DNA from: Oryzias latipes
Lineage: Eukaryota; Chordata; Actinopteri; Beloniformes; Adrianichthyidae
Reading direction: 5' to 3'
Length of the DNA stretch: 64,000 nt
Assembly: GCF_002234675.1 (NCBI RefSeq)
Contig: NC_019871.2
Span: 24,585,466 to 24,649,465, forward strand
Positions 10,926 through 22,589 of the stretch are shown here, piece after piece (position 1 is the stretch's first letter; every line of letters begins with the position of its first letter). Both the position numbers and the translations under genes were made by a program. Under the pieces are notes generated by a model that was not told the DNA's origin, made no database searches, and saw only the letters and a list, made by a program, of their open reading frames with translations.

Positions 10926-13900
10926 AAATCTTAATCTTCTTAATATATCTCATATTATGAGATATTATCATTGAAGTGGGTGTTTAAGAGCTCCAACACA
11001 AATGAGTATCTAGATTTTCCATGTCAGTGATGTAACTAACCTATTACCAGAAGGTCGTAATAACAATCTTAACAGCATTAACTTAAATTCATGTTTTTAT
11101 TATGATCTTTCTGTTTTATCTTTGTTTTGTTATTTGCATTTTTTTGCAATTACTTACAAAATTTGGCTTACCAGTGTATGTAAGACACATGGATTGGTAA
11201 AAGAACTCATTTTTAAACCAGTCCGATTTCGCACTTTCTTAGATACCATACATCGATTTTACGTGTGTACGCATAAATGTCAAACAACTCTCAGGTGTTA
11301 TCAGGTATTATCTCTCCACCTCAAAACTTGACACTTGGTATCAAACGCTGGGGCTGTTTTTTCTTTTCTTCTTCTTGTTTTAGAAAAAGATACTTCAAGT
11401 ACTGGCCCAACGTCTCACCTCTGATCACACCAGTTATTTGTGTATTTATTTGGAACTCCATTAGCTTCCACAGAGTGGTCGCTAGTCTTCCTGGAGTCCA
11501 TAAGCAAAAAATACATATATTTTACCAATTTCACAAAAACCGAAAATGATTTCACAGAATTCACCGACTAATTCATCACATTTACCTTAAAAGCTTCACA
11601 TGTTAAAATGTGTTAAAACCAATTTCACTTTTGTACCAGCATAGCCATGTCCAAATGATATGTTTCTGATTTTTGATGAAGCTTAGTTACATTACAGTGC
11701 ATAGATACATGCATTTTTCCTAAGGAGAGGCTTTTAAATTAAGATTTTTCAGTAAATTTTTGTTTGTTCAAGTTAAATATACCTTATGTTAAATGCTCAC
11801 ACAATTTTCATTAATTATTGAATTATTTTTAAATCCTGACTCTGTCATGAGCAGTAAGCACATTTCCATCAGCTTACTGACTGTGTGTTGAGTCAGCTTC
11901 CCACTCCTGTCTGCTTTACCAGAAGAAGTTGTTTTTTTTAAGGAACCTGCTGTATTGCGCTGCCTTCCGGCCTCAGTTTCGTCAATTGAGCCTGCTTAGC
12001 ATAACTGGTTCCAGTTTCAGGGGGTCATATCTCACACAGATATGTCAAAAGGGCTCATTTTTGGTTGTCATATTCAAAGCAGGCCTGCAGCTGCAGATGT
12101 TAGATTACAACATCCACAGCATGAAAAATATTTTAGTTTGCAAAATTTGAAGAGAGTTGTCTTGATTCAGAAAAAGTCTTAAAATAAATAAAATGAAGGA
12201 GATCCCTTTTGTTAAAATAAGAATGCATTCTGGGCAGAAACAATGACTTTTTATCCTTTCCCCAACAGAACTTTTTTGAAGGAACTGATGGCATCCAGAA
12301 GCGGAATCACTGGGCAAGAATCGCATTTCAGTTGTTTGAATATTCAAATGTTTTCTCATCTCCGAACATACAACACATTAACTTTAGTGACAAGAAACAA
12401 AGCGCTGTGTTTCCAAATGTAAGTTTTCATTTGGTTATGTATGGAGGCTACAGATAATAGATCAATAGATTAGAAGTGATGGGAAATGCATGCACAAGCA
12501 CCTTTTCAAACTACTGCCGCAGTGGTTTGACTGAAGCTTAGCAAAGGGGAAGTCACAACCTGGCTGCTGGAAACACGGAATCTCTGACGTACATAGGAGT
12601 ATTTGCCTGGTTGCATACCGATGGATCGTGAGCATTCCTACCTGGCTGACATGCATAACGACGACCCATTGTTCAAGCTAGGACACGTCTCAGAGGACGC
12701 CCTGTAAAACAGATACCTGCTTGCCAACTCCAGGTGGCTTGTTGTTTCACAGAAATCAGTGAGTAATCTCAGCACACGAAACAAAAAGAACAGGATAATC
12801 CTTTCGTGTACGCGGGGAGGAGTGCTATTATAAAAGCAGGTAAAGGGTTATAAACCAAGGGGGACACCACTAAACCATTGTCACCAAAATAACATGATCT
12901 AAAGAAAAAATGGACGAAGAGTCTAGTTTTCCTTGTTGAGTTGATGTAAAAAAAACAACTTTTTAGCAACATCCCTCCGTGCAATCCTCAAAAAAATGGA
13001 AACACGTTTTTTTATTGAAAATAAAAGTTTATAAATTGATAGAAAAAATGGCAAATGTCATCTGCCAGCACACAGGACAAGGCATCATGGCTGAGGTTGG
13101 CAAAGTTGCATGAGTGCACAAGCCACAACTTCTGGATAAATGGTGTTTGGACAGACAAAACCAAAGTTGTGATGTCTGGCCAAATTGTGTGGTTCAAGCA
13201 GTGGTGACAAACCAAGCTGATTATAGCAGCACAAACATCACCAGACAGAAACTTTGGTGAAAGAGATTTGGTTGGTTTATGGAGACACAAGATCAAAAAC
13301 TTTCAAATTCACTAAATTCTCAGTGTAAACCACATCATTGGAACTATTAAGAAGCAGAAGAACACAATGTAAAGTAACTTTCTTTGCTCCAGCTGATTTC
13401 TATTGATTAAAATAACTTGTGATTTGAAATTAAAACCAAAAAAGGGCATCAACATGACTCCAATCTAATCGTAAAGTCTTATCTATTGGTACCATACTCG
13501 AAAAAAAGAATAAAAAGAGAAATTAATGACCACTACTGGTTGAATAATCCATAGAGAAAATACATTTACTTGACCGAAAACGCTCAAAAGATTTCCTTCA
13601 TTGCTGACAGAGTCACTTGATTTTTCTAATGTACAATGAAAAATGGCCACTAAACAGAACCTAATTAAATCATGGGGTTGTATTGTTTACCCCTTGTATT
13701 TTTTAATTATTTTTTTGTAGATTACATAATTTCTTGTTGTGTAACAGCATGCAGTGTTATTTATTTTACCATTTTTTCCCCTCCATGTCTTTACATGGGT
13801 TCATTCTCATGCTTGGATTCTTGTGTTGGTGTCAAACCGGTCTCTGTTCCTCTGTTTCCCTCAAATGGAGGTAAAAGGTCAGAGGAGGCAGAAGGATGTA

Positions 13901-14688
13901 GTCAGAAACAGCAACACAACCCTAATTTATGTTTTTACAAGGACTAACTCCCAATAAAAAGAGCTGTAAACCAGTTCAACAAACCAACAGGTACAGGTGA
14001 CGTCTTTTAACCTCCATCGTTCAAATATTTTCCTTTTTACGAGCCTTCACACAGCACAGTCAGTTTGGGCAAACGAGAGACAGACCAGCGGGCTTGACAA
14101 ACTCGTCCAACTCCCACAACGGTTTCTCAGCATGAAAACAAGAAACACTTAAGACAAAAGCACAAACACACTGATATTATTACACTAAAATGACTTTGAT
14201 TACATTTTCAGGTATTGTTCTTTCTTAAAAGTCACGTTAAATTTGTTCCATTTTCTTCATGAGATCTCATTCAGTGCTTATGATTCTGTTTCTTCTCAGC
14301 CTCTTACCTGATTAACACCTGGAATATGCAAAAAAGACCTACAAAAGTGCTTCTCGTTTTTAACAAGCCATTTGAGTCTATCTAGCTCAGTTTTTTTCAT
14401 TGTTGAGCCTTTGCGTTACACTCAATGCAGATTCTCCCAGAGTTACGTAAAGTTTAATGACATTTAAGTTTATTGTGTTTTTAAGTAAAAAAATTCTAGG
14501 TCCTGTTTTGGTTTAGAAATGTAAAACTCTTCTTCAGACATGCTGTCTTCTTTACACACATACTGGACAAAAGCTGCATTAAAGAATCAAATTCTACTTT
14601 GGGGAATCTTCCGCCTTGGACAGACTCAGCAAAACTAACTCCAGTTTTCTGTCATTTGTTATTAAGTTATTTATAGCCTTAGTAACCA
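10926..14688. other. intergenic, mostly unique AT-rich sequence
   Basis: No host exon recognised. Apart from a possible Tc1 remnant near 13.1 kb I see only AT-rich sequence and short chance reading frames. Confidence 0.5.
13108..13205 (+). pseudogene. possible Tc1-like transposase remnant
   Basis: The plus strand translates as NFWINGVWTDKTKVVMSGQ, which resembles the W(T/S)DE(T/A)KVE(L/M)FGHN block of Tc1/mariner transposases. The expected acidic residue after WTD is a lysine here, and the downstream similarity fades quickly. This could be an old fragment or chance. Confidence 0.35.
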
Positions 14689-14689
14689 G

Positions 14690-15474
14690 CATCCACATGG
14701 GGGGTTGACTCGATTGTGATCTGCGGGTTTTTGGTTTGTCCAGGCCCATGGAGGGTCGTAGAGAGGAGAGGCCACATCTTAAAGGGACCCCGGGTCATGA
14801 AAACGGAACGTACCATTGTTGTGCATGTGGTAAATGTATATATGATACTGAGAATTCTCCTCAATTCAGTAACTTAGCAACCAATGTTAGTTAAAACACC
14901 AACCAGTTTTCCACACAAGAGATTTAACAAGGATGATGTAAGTTGCACACACCTATGACGTACAGGTGATGCTGTCGTACGGTGCCCTTATGCCACATTC
15001 TAGTCATTGGTAAGGTGAAAGTACTTACTCCTTAATGACTATGCGCAAATTTCACACTGGCCTGGTGTGCACGTAATGCTTAAGTGCACACAGAATGTCT
15101 GCAGTATGCCCACATAAGCTACGCTCTGATTGTTTAATTTCTTTATTTGTTCAATTCCCTAGTCAGGCTATGCTCAAAAAATACACACTTATGTGAACTT
15201 CACCAGAGAGTTCCTTGCAGTCTGCAGTAGGTGGGGTAATTAAAAAAATGAAACGCCTGCAACTGAACTACGTATTGCATATGTTATTGCTGTGACCTGT
15301 TGCTCGCAGCATGCATGTAGAGTAAAAAGGTGCCTGGACAGTTTCTGTGTAAGGGCTCAGCGAGCGGTCTATGACCTCAATATTTTGTGAGGCCCACCTG
15401 TGTGCCTTGTGCTGGTTACCCCATTGTTCGTCTGCAGACAGCCCGTTCCCACCCGTAAGGGCATTTGTGACTAA
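14690..15474. repeat. Family C element, copy 1
   Basis: It shares with copy 3 (62816) the block GAGGGTCGTAGAGAGGAG and the following CTTAAAGGGA, and with copy 2 (39189) the blocks TTGCTCGCAGCATGC-like and CCCACCTGTAAGGGCA-like. The right end is GGGCATTTGTGACTA. The left end is eroded. Confidence 0.65.
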
Positions 15475-16300
15475 AGCCTAAGGGAACAACAACAATAATT
15501 AGTTTTAAAAACATAGAAAATATTTGCTAGAGAGTTTCTAGAGAATATTCTAGCTGTTCTGTTTTGTATTCATCCATTTCAAAACTCTAGCGGAATTGTT
15601 TTGTGTGAAAAAGTTATTTTTAGTTCTACAGATCATACATTCATTTAAACTGCTAAGATTATAACACTAACACCAAAGGGGATCAAATGACTTTAGCTAA
15701 ATCAAGCATATGATGGAAAAACCATGTACTCTGATTTCAACCGTTATTTAGGTACAAAACTGTAAGTGAAATTATAATGAATTCTTGTCAAACAATAAAA
15801 GCACTCCATGGTTATTGATTTGCACCTTAATATATAAAAAAAACCTGTTCCTCACATATTTCTTTGCATATTACACACCTAATGGTGTCCTTATCTGTCT
15901 GTGTTAGTTTTTACTGCTAACAGCCACCTGTAAGGTATTATCTTTGTGAGTTTTACATTCTGTTAAATGAATGATTCTGAGATCAATGAATGTTACAGTG
16001 TCAACGACCTGAGCCTGATTGTGACTAATGTTTCAGATACCGTCAGTACCGATGGCAAGAGCCCGAGTTTATGAGTCATACTCTCTGATCGAAACCTAAT
16101 CTGCTTGGATTTAAAAGCAGCTATAGGCTTGGCTGCGACCTTTATGAACAATAACTTTGTAAGTGACATCTGGCCTGATAAGGTGATCTGCTTGACTTGA
16201 GTTCATTAACAGTCTGTTTTCTCTTCTTTTAAATTCTTTATGGGTTTTAAAAGTCAGACTTTGTATTGTCCATCATCATGCAGGTTATTGCTGCAGTAGC
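15475..16300. other. intergenic, nothing recognised
   Basis: AT-rich sequence with no exon, RNA gene or clear repeat that I can identify. Confidence 0.4.
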
Positions 16301-16497
16301 TATACTGCAAAAAACAGGCCCTCTGGAAATAAGTCAAAAATTCTTGAAATTAGAAAAAACTTTCTTTAAAAAGAGCAAAAAACATTTTGCCAGTGGGGCA
16401 AAAAAAGTTTTCTTACCAAGAATTCTTGTCTTAGGAAAATACCTAGCTACTGAGACATGTTTTCTTAAACTGAGATTATTGAAACTTTGCCAGAGTT

Positions 16498-17274
16498 TTA
16501 GGGCCAGTTTTTTTTATTACAACTTAAAAGTCCTAAATTTACAAGAAAAAAAGTCATAAATTTACAAAAGAAAAAAAAAAACAAAGTTGTCTGTTTATCT
16601 GAGACCATGCTCGAATATGAAAGATGTGGAGCGTTTTTCAAGCTTTATTTCCAGATAGGTTTCAAAAACAAAGACATTCAGAACCTTCTGGGGACTCAAA
16701 ACCAAGCTGTTGTCAGTGTAGCCGGCTTTCCGGGGCTTGGTGTGTGCATAGTGGAGTTTCGTGTGTAAAATAAGGAGGTCAGAGACACGATTGGGTGTCG
16801 AGGACCGCTCCTTTATTCTGCCTTTTTCCTTCACATACCCAGAAGTCCATTTGTCACCTTACGTCATGAACCTGTCATGCACACAAGAAACACCAAAGCA
16901 GAAGGACCCCAGTGTTACATACGTCCCCTCCACCAGATGAAACATTTCGTTTCAACATAAAACACCAAAGATGAACGAAAATAGTATTTTATATTAGTAC
17001 TACCAAAACATTAATGAGTTGTAAATCAAACAAATGAGCTTCCAAACATTTGTAACATTATCAATAAACATTCAGCTTACCTGTTCAACTAAGTTAAGTC
17101 GGTCTGCTTTGCTGCTGCGTGGCGTTCACTTGCTGCTCACTTCCACTTTAATCTCGTAAATTTATGACAAAAAAGTCATAAATTTCCAACTTCAAATATC
17201 ATAATTTAAGAGAAAAAAAGTCATAAATTTACTACTTCAAATCTCCTAACAGTAGCTTTTTTTGGTGGCCCTAA
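16498..17274. mobile_element. inner AT-rich element with TTAGGGCCA ends
   Basis: Bounded by TTAGGGCCA (16498-16506) and TGGCCCTAA (17266-17274). Both arms carry tandem GTCATAAATTTAC-type units. It sits inside the outer repeat and is itself interrupted by LTR-like sequence. Confidence 0.55.
16709..16919 (-). mobile_element. probable Gypsy-type LTR fragment
   Basis: On the minus strand the block starts TGTAACACTGGGG, has a polyadenylation signal (GAATAAAGGAGC) near its middle and ends TGACAACA. Directly upstream on that strand is a polypurine tract (GGTGGAGGGGACG), as expected before a 3' LTR. No matching second LTR or target duplication is seen. Confidence 0.42.
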
Positions 17275-17390
17275 TACAGCATCATAAAAAAACTTTTTCT
17301 TATAAAATATTTTTTCTTGGAAGACAGAAAATAAGATAATTTTTCTTGAAACAAGGATCTTTTTAGTTTCTCAAGGCTTCTTTGTGTTGA

Positions 17391-18058
17391 TGTGATAACG
17401 AATACAACAAAGAAAGTATAATCAAATAGAAAAACGTAAAGACTTGTTCCTTCTTATTTTTTTCCCTTCTTATTAGCTATGAACACATTCGTTGGAAATA
17501 TTGTTTATTGCTGATAGCAGAACAGATTAGTGGTTGCAACATTAAGAAGGGGCCTCACAAAGTATTTCAAAAGAAAGCCCACATGCTGTCTGATGAGTCT
17601 AATCTGAAGCACACAGTTTCGGGTCAGTGGTTTGCCCTTTGGAAAAAAAAAAAAACAGCACCTGCCTGTCATTGTATGCACTGTGAACCATATCTGCAGC
17701 ACCTGTCAACCAGTCAGAATTGATGACTTTTGAATGCAAGCAAACCTGTAAGTGAGACAGGTACTGTCACTGCTGTACCGCTTGAAGCCTGCTGACTAAA
17801 AAGAAGAAGAAAAAAATGAATAAATGGGCTCGCTTTGGTGATTTTAAAGTGCATTTTTTTATGTAATGATTGGCTGTACTTAGTATGCACTGGTAACATG
17901 ATTAGGGTTAAAATTGTGATGAATCATCACTTTGTCTTTTATGTTAATTTCCATCCAGTAAAGCCCAATTAAAAGCACTGGAAGGGGAAGTTTTTTCACA
18001 AAGCTTGGACAGCCACCTGGTCATATCATGGTTTTGGTCCATTACTATATTAACCTTG
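17391..18058. other. intergenic, nothing recognised
   Basis: AT-rich sequence without a recognisable gene or repeat. Confidence 0.4.
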
Positions 18059-18247
18059 TAACCCTTGTGCTATCCTAGGCACTTTAACATTGGGAGTTGG
18101 GTCATCTAGACCCACCTTTTTTCTTCAATGATTTGTGATCTTCACTGGTGTCCATGAATTTCATATCTTTCCGCCTTTATCCACCTTTGTCATGGTAGGG
18201 AGAACACATCAATGTAAGGGTGGGGTCATAGGTTAGCACAAGGGTTA
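18059..18247. repeat. Family B short TIR element, copy 1
   Basis: The left end is TAACCCTTGTGCTATCCTAG and the right end GTTAGCACAAGGGTTA. The inner blocks GGGTCATCTAGACCCA and CCACCTTTGTCATGGTAGGG are shared with copies at 20272 and 35262. This copy lacks about 16 bp (the GACAGTGCGCTGAA region) that the other two have. Confidence 0.8.
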
Positions 18248-19265
18248 AGACACAAGCTAATATTCGAGTTAACCCTCTAAACATGTAGTCACAGTGCTAT
18301 AGTTAAGCAGAATTAACTACTTCAGTAAAATATCATAAAATGGGATGTCCACGCATGTGCACGCAGGTCCTAAGGAGTTATTTAAACCTGATGATTTGCA
18401 CTGTTATGTTTTTGAATACAGTATTTGGAAGCCTTGGTGTGCTAGTTGGAATTAGCCAAACAGGAACAGCACATTTACTAACTGGCATGTTTGGTTACGG
18501 TTCAGTTCCGAGGCAACTTTGTGAGCAAAAAATACACCTGCACTCTGGTGTGAACCAAACACGTAACCCCTGGTCCTCTTGACAACATGGATCTCCAATC
18601 ACTTGCAGATAGGGAGGTAAAAGATGCAGACACACAAGTTGAAAATCACGGATACAAACAATATTATGTTGGTGAATAGGTATAAAATCAACAGGAGAGT
18701 AAATAATCGAATTTTGGCAAACATTTTCAGTTTAATTTCATGTTCTCTCTACTGCTTTTTTATGTACATGTGATGCAAACAAAAAGACGTCCAATCACAA
18801 GCTCGGTTCTACCATGTCAGGTCAATCACAATTGGCTGAATCGCAATTGTCTGAATCACAAGTGTCGGAAGCGTGCACTAAACACAAAATAACAGTGTTT
18901 GTTTTGTGTTATTGCTCTTTTTTTGTCCTGATTGTTGCTGTCAATGTGTCTTTTGTATATCCTTTCACTTTTTTATCTCAAAAGATCTGTCAAAAAGCCA
19001 GATCTTAAAACTAAGAGTTTTACCAGGATAAGTCAAGGATAAAATAAAACAATCCAGCCAACAATGCCGGAATATATTAAAATGACACAATTTTTTTCAG
19101 CATAAAGAACAAAACAGTCTTAAAGCCAAAATCCAGGTATCTATGTCTGAAGATGTTGTGTCAAAGACATTGTGGTTTCATGAATTAAAATGAAAAGTGC
19201 CAGTAAAGTAAAAAAAACAAAAAAACAAAAACTTTTCATTTATTATTTTAAAAGCCAAATGAATA
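18248..19265. other. intergenic, nothing recognised
   Basis: AT-rich sequence. A small direct repeat of TCAATCACAATTGGCTGAATCG type lies near 18822. No gene recognised. Confidence 0.4.
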
Positions 19266-19933
19266 CAGTATTCCCCCCATTTTCACGTTGGTCAGAGGCA
19301 GAGACACCCGCAAATCCACAAAATCAGTGAATAGGAAGAACCCCACCAACCCCTGCGGCCAAAGAATGTCCGTTACTGATCCTTACTCATTCAGAGCAAA
19401 CAGTCAATTTATTACGCACATTATTACGCACATTAGGAGTGTCACTCCATCTCCCAGCCCGTGCTTCTCCTATTTGAGTTGTGCGAGAGGTTCTGCAGAG
19501 CATTTTGAGCATCGGGCACGGCGCGTCAGTCCAGCAGCAGCATGTTTTGTGTGTTTTTCTTTCAGAAGAGGCCGGTTTCATCCATCATTCATTCATCCGG
19601 ACGATAATTATTCTCTACAATTATTTTCCTCAGCGTATCAGGAAGTTTTCCGTCCGCTTCTGAGTCAGCTGATACCATTTCTCCATGCAGGGCCTCAAAC
19701 TTCGGCCGGTAACGATTCAGGGACTAGTGGAACCAGCTATTACTCACTGTGAAATATTCTTTAGCGGCCGACAAAGAGGCAGACGGGCCGGCAAAGTCAT
19801 TTTCTTCACACCCCTCTTCAGAAATTCGCCCTCTTGCAAAAGTCTCAAACAGGGGTTTAGAGTTGGAGGAGGAGTCATGTGACGGATTAAAAATCTGTGG
19901 ATAGTGAAATGTGAATACGCAGGGGCAAAACTG
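19266..19933. mobile_element. pogo/Tigger-like non-autonomous element
   Basis: The left end is CAGTATTCCCCCC and the right end, reversed, CAGTTTTGCCCC; both are flanked by TA (19264-19265 and 19934-19935), the duplication typical of the Tc1/mariner/pogo group. The interior is more GC-rich than its surroundings and has no transposase. Open frames inside it are short and unlike known proteins. Confidence 0.6.
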
Positions 19934-20271
19934 TAATATACAACAGGATTGTATACATTTAGCTAAAAGAATTGGGCTGTTTCGTATTGCAAAAATGTTA
20001 GAGGAATCGTTAATGTACTGATTTGAGCACCATGTGTCGAGATAGGCATCAAATCATGCTAATGTGGATGAACGCTGAAGCAGTTGGCTATTAGTGTGGA
20101 AGCTCACTGACTACTCTTCAGACCAAAGACTGGGAGTGAACAAAAACAACCAATTGTTAAGAAGTGTGAGTTTCTGAACAATACTTATGGTCAATGATTT
20201 TAATGTAATAAGTATTTTTCCTGTATTTTCAAAGATGATTTAGAGACCTTTTTAAACAACCACACGTCTTC

Positions 20272-20484
20272 TTATCCCTTGTGCTGGCTTAGATGACCCC
20301 ACCCTTACATTGACGTGTTATCCCTACCATGACAAAGGTGGATAAAGGTGGAAAGATTTCAGGTAATCCATGGACACCAGTGAAGATCACAAATGTTTGA
20401 AGAAAAAAGGTTCAGAGCACTGTCTAGTGGGTCTAGCTGACCCAACTCCCAACGTTAAAGTGCCTAGGATAGCACAAGGGATAA
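20272..20484. repeat. Family B element, copy 2, inverted
   Basis: Reverse orientation relative to copies 1 and 3. It begins TTATCCCTTGTGCT and ends AGGATAGCACAAGGGATAA. It keeps the inner GTCTAGTGGGTCTAG and CATGACAAAGGTGGATAAAG blocks. Confidence 0.8.
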
Positions 20485-22205
20485 CTTGAACGATCTTGAA
20501 ATCAGTGAACTGCTGTCTGAGATCTGTAAAGAATTTTTCTCACGATAATACTTCCTGTTTTGTTGGAGCTATATTTAGACAGGTATGTTTGACCTTTGTT
20601 GGTAGTACCAAAAAAATGACAAACATCCAATTAAAAAGACACACGTACATGAACAGCCATTTCTAAAATTCCCTGTCTGCAGTAACAATCAACAAGAAAA
20701 AGGTGAAAAGGTGATCCAAAATATCGTATTCCCTTTTTTTGCTTCTTCTGCTTAACTGTAATGTGATAATGACAGTTATCAGTGTTATTTACATAACCAA
20801 GATCCACATTTGAGAGACAAACTGGAAAACAGAGCGAAAGGAACAACTAAAAGGTTCAGTCAGCTGTTAATGGCTCTTAAAGTGCTTGAGGGAACCCAGG
20901 TGGGGGGAGACCCATTACAGTGTTTCCCTTCCTGCTGGAGTAAAGTGGCACCAGGAATTTCTCTCATCTTTTATACCTTCTTTCTGCAGGAAGGCTCAGG
21001 ATCACTCTGCACATGAATTGTGTTGCGCACCATTCTTTGTCACTTAGAAATGCAAAACGCACACCAACATTTTTTTATGATCTAACCAGTCAGGGTACCT
21101 GCAAATGCATCACTCTCTCTGTCTTTGACAGCAATAGGTTACTTAAAATAACTCGCATAACTTTATTTGTTTCTGCGTTTGTGCGCGTCATTTATTTGTG
21201 CATACTTTCTTTTGTGTGCTGACTGCACAGTTGCTACTCATGAAATGAACTTTCTTACACAGCAAACCAAATTCCCTTGTACATTTTTAGAGCTCGGTCA
21301 GATGCGGTAGCATGTGTATTAAAGCTCCGTTTGCTGCAGGAATGTGGTTTTCAGGCCTTGGGAGTCAGTGAAAGGTAAAATCACTGTAACTTTTCTCTGC
21401 TTGGAAAACCAGTAATCATGCCTTTTTAATTTGCAGGTATCACAATCATTATTTCAAACTAATTTAAGTTTGATCCAAAGTTTTACACCCTAAATGTCAG
21501 TACTGTTATTAACATAATGGGTCTTAAGGTCTTTCAATTTGATCAATTTGTTTTAACTTTAATGATTAATTGGGCTGTGCACTGTACGTTCTGGCACCTG
21601 TAAAAAAACAAAAACAAAAAAAAGCATTTTTCTAAAAATTCAATAAATAAAGTAAGATGTGAACAATAATCTGTAAAAACGATACATTTTGGATTTTCTT
21701 TTTAAATTGACCTAGAACATGATACAATACAAAGAATTGTATTGTAACAAATTCCTTATTTTGGCAAAAAACAACCCCTGATTGGAAGGGTAGAAGCTCG
21801 TTTTTAATGAATCAGTTCAATAAACATTAGTTGTATCATGAAAAAACAACTTTTTTGAGCTTTTAGGTGTATTATAATGTTAATTCCTCACCATAAATAA
21901 CCCCAAAGCGGTATTTTGATCTGTTCAAATATTTCTGAGCTTTCCTCCAAAACCCTGCTCTCTGAGCACCGGCACCTCCCAATCCACCAAAACGAGCGGG
22001 TCCTCACATTGTGACATAGATATGTGAGGAACCGCCCCTTCCAGGAAGAGACTGCGCTGCCAGCACTGCCCCCAGGCTAACAGACACACACTTTCTCCAC
22101 GGGGACTGAAAGTAAAAGCACACCTTGTCTTCCTTGTTGGTCAAATTTCTTGATTAACAGCTGCAACAACCCGTTAGCAGCCGGAGTAATTTTTAAAGAC
22201 CTTTG
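20485..22205. other. intergenic, nothing recognised
   Basis: AT-rich sequence with no supported exon or repeat family. Confidence 0.4.
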
Positions 22206-22589
22206 AATGTGTATAAGTGCTGGACTGAGTGACTCCTCCCCCCCCTGGCGTTCCAAGCAGGCAGTACACGCTGGCTCCAAGAAGCCAAAATCCCACAGAC
22301 TTCCATTGAGAAAAAAGCAGCTATTACTCTGTCATTCTATTTGTCAGTATAACCATTCTTGCTCTACTACCTCTACTAAATGTTCTTGATAATCCTATTT
22401 TTTTCATATATTTTCTCTGTAATGCGAGTTATTCAAGTTGTCAAAGAAACGTCAATGTCAACAGTATTAGAGCCAAATTGAGTAATTTCAATGCAGCTGA
22501 AATGACTTAATTTCATTGGAGCAGCAAGTAAACCATTTTCTATGAATGACGTCACACTTACTTGCTCCAGTCTTCTTATACAGTCAATG
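22206..22589. repeat. Family D element, copy 1
   Basis: It shares with copies at 37628 and 61059 the block GGCTCCAAGAAGCCAAAATC and the following AGCTATTACTC...CATTCT. The right end is TATACAGTCAATG preceded by a GACGTCACACTTACT-like block. The ends resemble a very common teleost short repeat with CATTGACTGTATA termini. Confidence 0.7.

Larger units (their letters stand above)
16300..17390. mobile_element. nested repeat block, outer TIR element
   Basis: The left arm starts ACTGCAAAAAACAGG and continues with AATAAG/TTCTTG-rich sequence including TTTTGCCAGTGGGGCAAA. The right arm (about 17280-17390) is a reverse-oriented relative (TTTTCTTGGAAGACAG..., CTTGAAACAAGGATC). This pattern resembles a common teleost element with CACTGCAAAAA ends. 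The arms are separated by a second element and an LTR fragment. Confidence 0.5.
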
